Shown: positions 28,078-36,737 of the stretch, piece by piece
How positions within the stretch are numbered: position 1 is the first letter of the stretch
Layout: the number at the start of each line of letters is the position of its first letter
Assembly (NCBI RefSeq): GCF_013179805.1
Contig: NZ_SRRZ01000011.1
Span: 22,943 to 86,942 of the forward strand
Reading direction: 5' to 3'
DNA: 64,000 nt
From: Microcoleus asticus IPMA8
GTDB taxonomy: Bacteria > Cyanobacteriota > Cyanobacteriia > Cyanobacteriales > Microcoleaceae
Notes under the pieces: model-generated
Told to the model about the DNA's origin: nothing
Seen by the model: only the letters and a program-made list of their open reading frames with translations
The model's database searches: none
Made by a program: the position numbers and the translations under genes

Positions 28078-29823
28078 TTAATAATGAGTCCCAGATTTCC
28101 GGTAGTGCACCGCAGTCACGCCGTCATTTTTGAGCAAATGACCGTTGTCAATCGCCGCATAAACTACCCAGTGATCGCCGCATTCCATCCGACTTATCAC
28201 TTTGCATTCCAGATAAGCTAGAGCATCAGTCAAAACGAGACAGCCGTTGCTAGCTTCCATTGTTTCGAGTCCCGAAAATCTGTCTTCTCCCGGAGCAAAG
28301 TTTTTCATGAAATACTTCCGCAACTGTCGCCCTTCTGCTAAGATATTCAGCACAAATTTATCTCCGGCGTACATCAAAGATTCGATCGATCGATCTTTCG
28401 CCACCGCAATCGTCACGCCGGGCGGATTAAACGTTGCTTGCGACACCCAGGAAGCCAGCATCGCACTGGTGACATCCTCCCGCTTCGCCGAGACTACGCA
28501 CAGCGAACCAACGAGTCTCCCTACTGCTTGTTCAGTGCGATCGCTCCCTGCTGCTAACTGCGGTTTCGGTGCCCGCAATTTTTGCGATCGAATCAAAGCT
28601 TGAGCAAAATCCGTTCCCGTTTCTGTACACTCGTGAATCGTCGCAGCAGTCGGCTTAAATTTAGCTCTAATCGGTTCAAATCCGATGCGATAGCCGGCAT
28701 CTTTCAGCTTGTTTTCCACCAAGTCGATTGCCTCTCCACTCCAGCCAAAAGAACCGAATACCCCCGCTAATTTGCTCTTAGTTGCGGTAGATAAAACAAT
28801 TCCCAAAGCAGTTTGAATTTGCGTCGGAGCGTGTCCTGCTAGCGTGGGAGTTCCGATGATAAATCCCGCACATTTTTCGATCGCCTCTTTAATTTCTCCC
28901 GGTTCGGCAAATTCGCAGTTGATACTTTCCACCGCAACCCCAGCCCTAGTAATTCCTTTGGCGATCGCCTGCGCTAAAGTAGCCGTATTTCCGTAAGCCG
29001 AAGCATAAATCAAAGCAACTGTCAAGTCTTTTGAATTTTGTTGCTGGCTCCATTCCCGATACAAATTGCTCAGTTCGTGGAGGCCGTAACGGACGATCGG
29101 GCCGTGACCGGGAGCATAAAATGCTGCTGGTAAATCGGCGAATTTATCAATTGCGGCCAGCACTTGTTTTGCCTGAGATGCGTGCAGGGAATCGTAATAA
29201 TAGCGCCGGTCTTCGCTGTAAACGCTCCACCCTTCATCGAATACTTGATCGCCGCAAACGTGAGCTCCAAATAGTTTGTCAGTGAACACGATTCGAGTTT
29301 GCGGATCGTAGGTGCAAAGTTGATCGGGCCAGCGAGGAGTCGGAGTCGCGATGAATTTTAAGGCGTGACCTTTTCCTAAGTTGAGAGTTTCTTCTCCCCG
29401 AACGATCATAATGTTTAACTCTTGTTCGGGAAATGCCGCTCGTAAATTAATCGCCGCTGGATTCGTGCAAACCAAAGCTACTTGAGGAGCTAAGTCTAAC
29501 AGAGCTTTAATTGTTACTGACCTGTTAGCATTGAAATGCCCTAAAATTATGTAATCCAGCTTTGTCAAGTCCACCCGTTCCTGCAAATATTCCAGGTAAT
29601 TTTCAGTAAAAGATTCCCCCGGCGGGTCGAACAAAGCAGTTTTGTCAGCTTGAATAATATAGCTATTTGCTGTCGTACCCTTTTGCAGCGAATACTCGAC
29701 TTCAAATTTTAGTCTGTCCCAAGTGCGCGATCGCACAATAAAAGTATCAAGTGCGATCGGGATAAACTGCACGTCGCGGGGTTTAGCATCAGATCCGAGC
29801 CTAGGAATCAAAGTGTTAGTCAT
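28078..29823 (-). CDS. flv1: Flavodiiron protein, class C, non-canonical metal ligands (Flv1/Flv2 type)
   Basis: 581 residues from the ATG at 29823 (a GTG at 29832 is possible). Order: metallo-beta-lactamase-like domain (about 30-250), flavodoxin domain (about 265-400; ALIYASAYGNTATLAQ), NAD(P)H:flavin reductase domain (about 425-575), as only cyanobacteria and algae have. The diiron motif HxExDH is replaced by GHFNANR, as in Flv1 and Flv2, which pair with canonical Flv3 or Flv4 to reduce oxygen to water at photosystem I or II. The start overlaps the VWA gene by eight bases (ATGACTAA). Flv1 is my best guess; Flv2 is the alternative. Confidence 0.8.
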   Translation of the reverse strand: MTNTLIPRLGSDAKPRDVQFIPIALDTFIVRSRTWDRLKFEVEYSLQKGTTANSYIIQADKTALFDPPGESFTENYLEYLQERVDLTKLDYIILGHFNANRSVTIKALLDLAPQVALVCTNPAAINLRAAFPEQELNIMIVRGEETLNLGKGHALKFIATPTPRWPDQLCTYDPQTRIVFTDKLFGAHVCGDQVFDEGWSVYSEDRRYYYDSLHASQAKQVLAAIDKFADLPAAFYAPGHGPIVRYGLHELSNLYREWSQQQNSKDLTVALIYASAYGNTATLAQAIAKGITRAGVAVESINCEFAEPGEIKEAIEKCAGFIIGTPTLAGHAPTQIQTALGIVLSTATKSKLAGVFGSFGWSGEAIDLVENKLKDAGYRIGFEPIRAKFKPTAATIHECTETGTDFAQALIRSQKLRAPKPQLAAGSDRTEQAVGRLVGSLCVVSAKREDVTSAMLASWVSQATFNPPGVTIAVAKDRSIESLMYAGDKFVLNILAEGRQLRKYFMKNFAPGEDRFSGLETMEASNGCLVLTDALAYLECKVISRMECGDHWVVYAAIDNGHLLKNDGVTAVHYRKSGTHY

Positions 29824-30445
29824 TAATTGCACCTATGAGAAACTGAACTACAGAACTTCTTTTGATTTCGTGCCAAAACTTGGTATCTACAATGTCAAAC
29901 CTTGCACCTCGATCCTGTAAATTTGTATCCAGGTCAATCAGAAATTCCCGGGTTTTCACATCGTCCCCAATTTGGATAAAGCTGACTCCAATTTCTTCAT
30001 CTTTATCTATTTTATTTGCCGCACTTATCAGAATTTCGGCGACAGCAGCGGTCTTTTCTGGTTTTTGATCTAGGACTGCAACAATTATTGCTCCTTTCTT
30101 CCTAGCGGCATTTGTTTTGCTTCCGAAATAATCGCTGAAAGTTTCTTTCAGAGCTTCTTCCAAATTAATTGCAGTCGGGTTTGCTGAATCCAGTTCCGTA
30201 TTTTGTCGCTGCAAAATTTCAGCTAACCGGGCAACATTAGAATTTTTATACTTCCACATAGGAGTAGAAGCTTCGTAAAGGGTGATACCGTCGCTGTCAA
30301 ATTCCTGACATTTTTTTGCTAAGTCGATCAGAGATGCCTGTGCTTCTACCCACTCCTCGTACCAAGGATGTTGGGGGTCTTTGCTGGCATCGCTTCTGGC
30401 AATAATAATTGTGTAATCTCGGTCTTGTAAAAGATTGGCAGGCAT
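29816..30445 (-). CDS. VWA-like protein with degenerate MIDAS, between flavodiiron genes
   Basis: 209 residues from the ATG at 30445, chosen because AGGA lies eight bases upstream. The overall pattern matches the cyanobacterial von Willebrand factor A family: an N-terminal strand DRDYTIIIARSDASKD, then CQEFDSDGITLY, LEEALKETFSDYF, IIVAVLDQKPEK, DKDEEIGVSFIQIGDD and RGARFDIVDT. In ordinary members the first motif reads DxSGS; here the first Asp is Ala and Gly is Asp, so the metal site is probably lost. It lies between two flavodiiron genes, overlapping the next gene by eight bases. A small protein also sits between flv4 and flv2 in known operons, but I cannot show homology to it. Confidence 0.75.
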   Translation of the reverse strand: MPANLLQDRDYTIIIARSDASKDPQHPWYEEWVEAQASLIDLAKKCQEFDSDGITLYEASTPMWKYKNSNVARLAEILQRQNTELDSANPTAINLEEALKETFSDYFGSKTNAARKKGAIIVAVLDQKPEKTAAVAEILISAANKIDKDEEIGVSFIQIGDDVKTREFLIDLDTNLQDRGARFDIVDTKFWHEIKRSSVVQFLIGAIND

Positions 30446-30490
30446 TGGCAATTCCTAGTAAAAATGGAGAAACAAAAGGTAAGAAGATGC

Positions 30491-30584
30491 TGATGGCGCA
30501 CCCTACGTTTAGAGCTCGGTAAGGTGCGCCATCAGCACCCTACGTTGAAAGTTTTTGCGTAGGTAAGGTGCGCCATCAGCACCC
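30491..30584. repeat. Cluster of GGTGCGCCATCAGCACC repeats
   Basis: Three units between the VWA and flv3 genes: one inverted (TGATGGCGCACCCTAC, from 30491) and two direct (GGTGCGCCATCAGCACCC, from 30523 and from 30567). They can pair with each other to form alternative hairpins in the operon transcript. Confidence 0.85.
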
Positions 30585-30595
30585 AAACTTCCTTC

Positions 30596-32323
30596 TTAAT
30601 AGTGATTTCCCACTTTGCGGTGGTGAACTGCCGGCAGTGCATCGGGATTGGATACGCGGCCGTTATCGACGATCGCATATACGATATGATGGTCCGAAAG
30701 TTCCATCCGGCTGACTACTGCGCATTCCATGTACGCCAAAGCATCTGTCAGAATCGGAGAACCGTTGGTAGCAGGTTGAGTTTTAACTCCGGCAAATCGA
30801 TCGGCACCTGGAGGAAAACGCTTTAAAAAGTGCCTCATCAAGGTTTGATAATTGCCTTCTTCCAGCACGTTGAGAACAAATTTATCTCCCGCGTGCATCA
30901 TCGATTCGATCGCCCGATCCTTCGCAACTGCTATTGTTAAACCCAGCGGTTTAAAACTTGCCTGCGTTACCCAAGAAGCCAGCATCGCACCGCTAACCTC
31001 GCCTTTTTGAGCGGTAATGATGTACAGTCCGCCGCTGATTCTTCCTAAGGCTTTATCGAGGTCGCTGTCGAGAGATTTCATCTGTTTGACAGCCTTGTCC
31101 CGCGTCAGCCACTGTCCCAAGTCGGTGCCGGCTTCGTCGCAAAGTTGATAAATCGGTTCCGTCGGCGTTTCTTTAATTACAATGTTGGGAAAAGCTTCTT
31201 TTAAACCCAATTCTTTGAACTTGTTTCCCAGGGGGTAAATAGATACGTCATCGCCGCCGCCGGATTCGCACAAACCGAAAGATTGTTTGTTGTTAGCTGC
31301 AACTAAAATTGTGTTGATGGCAGCTTCGGCATTCGCAGCAGCAGTACCCCCACTCGGCGGCGAACAAATTACAATGCCGACAGCATTACCGACAAGTTCC
31401 GCAACTTCTTGCAAGTCGGCGGTTTTCAAATCCATCATTTCCACAGCAACACCGGTTTTGGTGATACCGTGGGCGATCGCTTGGCTGAGCCGATCGCTAA
31501 ATCCGTAATCGGAAGTGTAAAATACCGCTACAGTGGTTTCTGCCTTAGCTTGCTCTTGACTCCACTTTTTGTAGCGCCCGGTGAGTTCGACTACGTTGTG
31601 CCGCAGCAGCGGGCCGTGACCGGTCGCAACTGTACCGATTTCTCCCAATTCTGCCATCCGCTTCATCGCAGCGAGTACCGATCGAGCGTTGGGAGCCATC
31701 AAGCACTCATAATAAAAGTGGTAATCTTCCTCAACTGCTGCTAAATCGTCATCGAAGGTGCTGTCGGTACAGTAGTGCATCCCGAAAGCGTCGCAGGTAA
31801 ACAGCACTTGAGTTTTGCTGTCGTAGCTGAAAATAGTATCGGGCCAGTGCAAGTTCGGGGCCGATACAAATTCGATAATGTGGCCGTTTCCTAAATCTAG
31901 TTTGTCCCCATTTTTGACTACCAATCGTTCAAATGGTTGGTGTACAAGATTTTCTAAAAATTGAATTGCTACTTTCGCCCCCACGACAATCGCTTGGGGT
32001 GCCAGCGCCAACACGTCTTTGACTAAACCGCTGTGGTCTGGTTCGGTGTGGCTGATAATTAGATAGTCAATCTCTTTGGGGTCAATTTCGCCCGTCAGAG
32101 TTTCCATGTATTGCTGGCGAAACTTCTCGTGCGAGGTATCGACGAGGGCTGTTTTTTCACCGCGAATGATGAATGAGTTGTAAGTTGTACCGTTTTTGAG
32201 TCCGAATTCGATGTCAAAGCGGTCTCTATCCCAGTCCAGGCATCGAATTGCCGTTGTGTCAGGGGCAATTTCGACTTTTTCCACCGTCAATCTGCGTTGG
32301 ACTCGTTCAGTCAGCGCTACCAT
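30596..32323 (-). CDS. flv3: Flavodiiron protein, class C, canonical diiron ligands (Flv3/Flv4 type)
   Basis: 575 residues. The same three-domain layout as its partner gene: beta-lactamase-like (about 30-255), flavodoxin (about 265-400; VFYTSDYGFSDRLSQAI), flavin reductase (about 420-570). The diiron motif is intact: ISHTEPDHSGLV, plus GHGPLLRH further on. It would form a heterodimer with the non-canonical partner encoded downstream and reduce oxygen without releasing reactive species during photosynthesis. Start is firm: AAGGAGG seven bases before the ATG at 32323. The Flv3 call is by resemblance in the N-terminal part (CLDWDRDRFDIEFGLKNG); Flv4 is possible. Confidence 0.82.
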   Translation of the reverse strand: MVALTERVQRRLTVEKVEIAPDTTAIRCLDWDRDRFDIEFGLKNGTTYNSFIIRGEKTALVDTSHEKFRQQYMETLTGEIDPKEIDYLIISHTEPDHSGLVKDVLALAPQAIVVGAKVAIQFLENLVHQPFERLVVKNGDKLDLGNGHIIEFVSAPNLHWPDTIFSYDSKTQVLFTCDAFGMHYCTDSTFDDDLAAVEEDYHFYYECLMAPNARSVLAAMKRMAELGEIGTVATGHGPLLRHNVVELTGRYKKWSQEQAKAETTVAVFYTSDYGFSDRLSQAIAHGITKTGVAVEMMDLKTADLQEVAELVGNAVGIVICSPPSGGTAAANAEAAINTILVAANNKQSFGLCESGGGDDVSIYPLGNKFKELGLKEAFPNIVIKETPTEPIYQLCDEAGTDLGQWLTRDKAVKQMKSLDSDLDKALGRISGGLYIITAQKGEVSGAMLASWVTQASFKPLGLTIAVAKDRAIESMMHAGDKFVLNVLEEGNYQTLMRHFLKRFPPGADRFAGVKTQPATNGSPILTDALAYMECAVVSRMELSDHHIVYAIVDNGRVSNPDALPAVHHRKVGNHY

Positions 32324-32801
32324 CAGTGCCTCCTTGTCTGTTACCCATTACCTTATTGTCTTCATTCTGACACGTTTTTTTTGTAAATCTTTATAAAATT
32401 TCTTATGAGGCTGTTAAGTATCCCAAAATTTATGGCATAAGGCAGTTCGGCAACGCGCACTGAATCGGGATGTAACGGATTTGAGGAAGAAGGAAAATTC
32501 AATAAAATCAATTTTTGGTCTATCGACAGTTGACAAAAAACTTATCTCTGTGGTATTAAAAATGAGTTTTAGCGGTTGGGCGATCGCCCCTTTAGAAGAC
32601 TATCAGTCAAATGCGATGCTCGATCGCGCGGCGGTTTGGATTAGGGACAATAACTCGGCATTTAAGTCAACCTAATCAAAAGTAAAACGCGATCACGTTA
32701 TCTTATCTCCGATTTCTTTAATCAGTCGGGGATCAGGGGATAATGATAGAATAAAAAAATTCTCAATCCACAAGCAACAATCGACTCATTGATGTAAAGC
32801 T
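32324..32801. other. Intergenic region upstream of flv3 and DUF4129 genes
   Basis: About 480 bases between divergent genes. It contains the flv3 promoter region, with AT-rich DNA at 32370-32400. A 64-codon ORF (32481-32675) has no domain or ribosome binding site and is not called. Confidence 0.5.
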
Positions 32802-33395
32802 ATGTCTGAAAGTTTCTTTGAGAAAACTAATTTGAGTTGGCAATTAGGACAGTTGCAACAGCGAGTAGAGGAGTGGTGGGAACTAAAAACTGCCCAAAAT
32901 ATATCGAATGTCAAATTGCCATCTTGGTTTGATTCCCCGATCTTGTGGGCGATCGCTAAAGCAGCCTTTTGGTTAATCTTAGCATTGCTCGCAGTCTGGG
33001 CGAGTTGGCAGATTTGGCAACTGTCGCGTTTTTATATTCATAATTTTAAAAAGAGGAATCAAACAACTGATGGCAGTGCGAAACAAACAATTAAAGATTT
33101 GTCGGTAGCAGAGTGGTTGTTGCGATCGCAAAAGTTGCAGCAGCAAGGGAAATACCGCCAAGCTTGCCGCTGTCTTTACATGGCGGCGTTGCAGCGGTTA
33201 AATGATACCGGAACTGCGGTTGACCAACCCAGCCGCACTGATGGCGAATATTTGCAATTAATTCAGCAATTACCCCAGCCAGTGCCTTACGAAACTTTGA
33301 TAAAAATACATCAGCAACTATATTTTGGGAATAGGGAAGCTTCCGTCTCAACCTTTGAAGAGTGTCAGCAAGCTTATCAACAAATTAAGGATTAA
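32802..33395 (+). CDS. DUF4129 domain protein
   Basis: 197 residues. One membrane span (about 50-70, AIAKAAFWLILALLAVWASW), and a C-terminal DUF4129 domain (about 100-190) with VAEWLLRSQKLQQQGKYRQACRCLYMAAL and QLYFGNREASVSTFEECQQAYQ. DUF4129 proteins are regular members of the MoxR/DUF58/DUF4350 gene set, and the rest of that set follows here (36.7-45.2 kb). In the usual order it would directly precede the DUF4350 gene, but a Calx-beta gene in the opposite direction interrupts. Role unknown; probably part of a membrane complex. Confidence 0.82.
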   Translation: MSESFFEKTNLSWQLGQLQQRVEEWWELKTAQNISNVKLPSWFDSPILWAIAKAAFWLILALLAVWASWQIWQLSRFYIHNFKKRNQTTDGSAKQTIKDLSVAEWLLRSQKLQQQGKYRQACRCLYMAALQRLNDTGTAVDQPSRTDGEYLQLIQQLPQPVPYETLIKIHQQLYFGNREASVSTFEECQQAYQQIKD

Positions 33396-33854
33396 GTAGG
33401 TAAGCGCAAAAAAACAATAATATCCAATCGATAATTCTCGGGGCAGGTTTTACGAACAATAATTGCCAAAAACCGACAATCTCAAAAACCCCCACCCAAT
33501 GGCAAAGCGCAATCTAATTCTTTCGATATACAAGGGTTCAAAGTCGTACTCGAATAACGCGGGTAGCATCTAAGAGTACGACCTTGCAATGGTTCTATCA
33601 GACCGAAGTAGCAAATAGGTTGAAATCCACGAAGCTACCACCAGGAAAGGGATTCGGGTCGAGGTCGCCCACAATCAGCCCTGTAGGTGAATCCCATTAG
33701 TTGTCGGTGCCAGCGACTGTCACACAGCGAAGATTTTACCTGCGTACCTCACTTTCTTGAAAAAAGCTGTAGTGAGGAGCCAGACTGATAAAAAGCATTT
33801 AACTACTTGCGGGACATATTAGTAGAGCAAGGATTCCTCGCCCTACTAACAGCC
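33396..33854. other. Intergenic region with degenerate coding trace and repeats
   Basis: About 460 bases. It has a degenerate GGGGCGGGTT-type element (33440-33497) and a palindrome GTCGTACTC/GAGTACGAC (33543-33582). On the minus strand about 33600-33715 there is a coding-looking stretch (VGDLDPNPFPGGSFVDFNLF) broken by stops. The last suggests the remains of a gene; I could not assign it. Confidence 0.4.
33440..33497. repeat. Degenerate copy of the GGGGCGGGTT inverted repeat family
   Basis: Left arm GGGGCAGGTTTTACGAACAATA matches the left half of the copy at 10044 with few changes; right arm AAAAACCCCCACCC is decayed. Confidence 0.6.
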
Positions 33855-36095
33855 TTAGATGAGAGTGATACTTGTTGCCGCTGTACTGCCGAAACTGTAG
33901 CCCGCAGTGGGGTTAGCAAGACCTAAGCGCACAGTCCCATTATTGGTACTAAATGGGTTGTCTTGAATAGTAAAGGTTTGGCTGAGTTGGCCGTTGGCGA
34001 AGGACAACGTGCCGCCAGTGGGGCCGCCCGGGTTAAGCAGGTAGTCGGAACCATATACAGGTGCAGGGCCGATGCCTGGAGTACCCGCCAGAAGAATATA
34101 ATCAATCGATGCTGCACCTAAGCCGCTTGAGCGGGTAACTGTAACCGTTGTGCTGCCCCCCTGAGTGGCGATCGAGCCGTAATTAGACGCACTATACTCG
34201 AAGAGATTGCCAGATGCACTGCTGCTACCGTCAATAATCTGTAGTTGTGCTGTTGACGGAGTGCCGACGGGGCCGCTGTTGAGAAATAGGTTAACAGTCT
34301 CAGTCATTTCAGGCACAGTATCTGCATTGACAAAGATGGTGAACGTCGTGGAAGTTACCCCAGGGCCAAAGTTGAGTACACCAGCAGTAGACGCATAATC
34401 AGCCGCAGTTCCTCCAGTTGATAGGGCGGTGCCGTCAAGAGTACCGTAGCCAATGCTTGCGGCAGCCGTAGTGGCGCCGATGCGATTGACTGTCACCGTA
34501 GCAAAGCCAGATGATTCTGGAGTGGTGAAAGTAGCCGCACTAAAAACAAACTGGGTTGCTGTTGATGTTGCTGGAGTTGGAGTCGGCGTCGGCGTCGTCC
34601 CAGTTGGCGGCACATCACTAATCGTCAAAATTGACGGACTACTGCCGACATTGCCACCGAAGAGCACCAAATTCACCGTTTCCGGCGATGATTCCACATT
34701 TAAATCAGTCAAAGCCGTCACGGTGAAACTAGCGGTGGTTTGCCCCGCAGCAAAACTCAACAGCCCTGTCGCGCTAGTGTAATCCGCTGCTGTGCCTGCT
34801 GAACTTGCCGAACCGTCAAGAGTAGAGTAGTTAATCGATCCAGCCGCCGTGCCACCGGTGCGAGTAACGTTAATCGTCGCCACGCCGCCTTCAGCCACCG
34901 TGTAATTTGGTTGGGCGAACTGGAAGATACTTGGAGATGTCGGAGTTGGGGTCGGAGTTGGCGTCGTCCCAGTTGGCGGCACATCACTAATCGTCAAAAT
35001 TGACGGACTACTGCCGACATTGCCACCGAAGAGCACCAAATTCACCGTTTCCGGCGATGATTCCACATTTAAATCAGTCAAAGCCGTCACGGTGAAACTA
35101 GCGGTGGTTTGCCCCGCAGCAAAACTCAACAGCCCTGTCGCGCTAGTGTAATCCGCTGCTGTGCCTGCTGAACTTGCCGAACCGTCAAGAGTAGAGTAGT
35201 TAATCGATCCAGCCGCCGTGCCACCGGTGCGAGTAACGTTAATCGTCGCCACGCCGCCTTCAGCCACCGTGTAATTTGGTTGGGCGAACTGGAAGATACT
35301 TGGAGATGTCGGAGTTGGCGTGGGCGTCGGCGTCGGCGTCGGCGTCGGCGTCACATCAATGCCTTGATATTGAATACTCCGCACTAGGTAGTCGGAACTA
35401 TCGCTTTTGGGGGAGGTGCTGAGGTAGGCAGCGGTGGGGTTCGTGTAGCCTTTGGCGGAGAACCGCAGTTCGTCAAAAGTAACGCCGGTGAGAGAGTCTC
35501 CTACTATCTGGAATGTGAAATTGCCATCGATACTATCGCCAGTGAAAGTCACTCCATCTGAAGACACACCGAGCGGTTTTGGAGTGGCAGGAGCGCTGAG
35601 GCGAGTGATCGTAAAATTGCTGGCCGATACCGGCGCCCCATCATTAAAGAGTTGCAGCAAACCAACTTCATCGCCTTGATCGTTCACTGTAGAACTTGAT
35701 TTGGGAAGTAATCCACTCAGGCCGATCGTGGCGCTAGTGATGTCTTTGTTATCTGCCCATTTCACCTTCAGCACTTGAGATAGATTGGTGTTGGGGTCAT
35801 AGTTGATTTCCGCCCGCAATTTATTGACATCGGTAAACCAACCACTATAAGAGCCGTAGACACCAATACCACCGGTACCGCCGTAGCTCAACCCGCTTTT
35901 AGGGGTTTCGTTCGTTGCTAACGTGAGGTTGCTGATGGGAGTAGGGTTAGTGTAGTTCGTTTCAAAGCCATCAAAAGCTATCCCAGACAGTTGGATGCCT
36001 TGATTCTGGGCGGCAGTAGGCCATTGTGCAATTAGCTGACTGATGCTGCTGTAATTAGTGGTTGTACCCAAAGAACCAGTGAATGAAGTAGCCAT
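33855..36095 (-). CDS. Calx-beta repeat protein with Thr-Pro linkers
   Basis: 746 residues. About 1-250 is a unique N-terminal domain with no recognised family, then a Thr-Pro linker, two identical Calx-beta repeats (each about 110 residues, e.g. NYTVAEGGVATINVTRTGG and AGQTTASFTVTALTDLNV), a third divergent Calx-beta unit (FTTPESSGFATVTVNRIG) and a last, weaker one (about 640-740). Linkers of TPTPTP separate the units. Calx-beta domains bind calcium, and such proteins are usually secreted or surface-exposed. No signal peptide is visible, so type I secretion is possible. It lies in reverse orientation inside the MoxR gene set and looks like an insertion there. Confidence 0.8.
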   Translation of the reverse strand: MATSFTGSLGTTTNYSSISQLIAQWPTAAQNQGIQLSGIAFDGFETNYTNPTPISNLTLATNETPKSGLSYGGTGGIGVYGSYSGWFTDVNKLRAEINYDPNTNLSQVLKVKWADNKDITSATIGLSGLLPKSSSTVNDQGDEVGLLQLFNDGAPVSASNFTITRLSAPATPKPLGVSSDGVTFTGDSIDGNFTFQIVGDSLTGVTFDELRFSAKGYTNPTAAYLSTSPKSDSSDYLVRSIQYQGIDVTPTPTPTPTPTPTPTSPSIFQFAQPNYTVAEGGVATINVTRTGGTAAGSINYSTLDGSASSAGTAADYTSATGLLSFAAGQTTASFTVTALTDLNVESSPETVNLVLFGGNVGSSPSILTISDVPPTGTTPTPTPTPTSPSIFQFAQPNYTVAEGGVATINVTRTGGTAAGSINYSTLDGSASSAGTAADYTSATGLLSFAAGQTTASFTVTALTDLNVESSPETVNLVLFGGNVGSSPSILTISDVPPTGTTPTPTPTPATSTATQFVFSAATFTTPESSGFATVTVNRIGATTAAASIGYGTLDGTALSTGGTAADYASTAGVLNFGPGVTSTTFTIFVNADTVPEMTETVNLFLNSGPVGTPSTAQLQIIDGSSSASGNLFEYSASNYGSIATQGGSTTVTVTRSSGLGAASIDYILLAGTPGIGPAPVYGSDYLLNPGGPTGGTLSFANGQLSQTFTIQDNPFSTNNGTVRLGLANPTAGYSFGSTAATSITLI
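34591..35318. repeat. Two tandem, seemingly identical 369-bp coding repeats
   Basis: Copy A starts at 34591, copy B at 34960, offset 369 bp (123 codons). I found no difference between the copies by eye over their shared length. They encode a Calx-beta unit plus a Thr-Pro linker. The identity suggests recent duplication or gene conversion. Confidence 0.85.
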
Positions 36096-36737
36096 AGCTT
36101 CTCCTTTGATGATGAATAATTAATGATTAGAAGTTACTGAAAACCAGAGGTTGGGCTTTCTTGTAGCGATCTGTCACTGCAAGAAAAATTTCCTCATACC
36201 TGGAGGTAAATCAAGTAAAAAGGCTTGCCCAATAAGCATCTGAAGGTATTATTGCCCCTGATTAAATGTTGAGTGTAAATAATTAAACCTACTTACACCT
36301 ACTTACACCTATTTACATAGAGATGTTTAACTTTCATCATCAATAAGTTTTATCCGGAAAAAGTGCGATCTTTTTTTCAGCCCTATAAAAAGCGGGTTTT
36401 CCACATCTGTAGAGGAGAGCTTAAATCCCACATTCCGGGCCCCCCAACGGGCAGCGGACAAAAGTGAATCTGGAGAGACAATAGTGAGTAAAAATACTCA
36501 AAAAAATCTCTCTATAAGCATAACCCAGTTGGGAATTCCTGAAAATTGAGGTTCGGGCGTAAGTTAAATCTGATTCCATTAAAAATGCGATGGTAAAACA
36601 CCAAGTTTATTGCCGATCCGTAATGTGATTGACGATCGCCCTCAAGATGTCAAATGGGTTCTCTACCAGGAGTGAGTTGATTCATTCAAAACCCGCCCTC
36701 ATGTTATATTTATTTGTACTTACTTACGTAACAATCG
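36096..36737. other. Intergenic region between divergent Calx-beta and DUF4350 genes
   Basis: About 640 bases holding promoters for both directions. Notable are short direct repeats CCTACTTACA at 36290-36315 and a half-copy of the GGGCGGGTTTT motif (about 36692). No gene or RNA recognised. Confidence 0.5.

Noticed and set aside
33396..33854. Possible HEARO/omega-like RNA in the palindromic spacer
   Set aside because: Only short palindromes; I could not match a known consensus and the minus strand reads as a broken protein.
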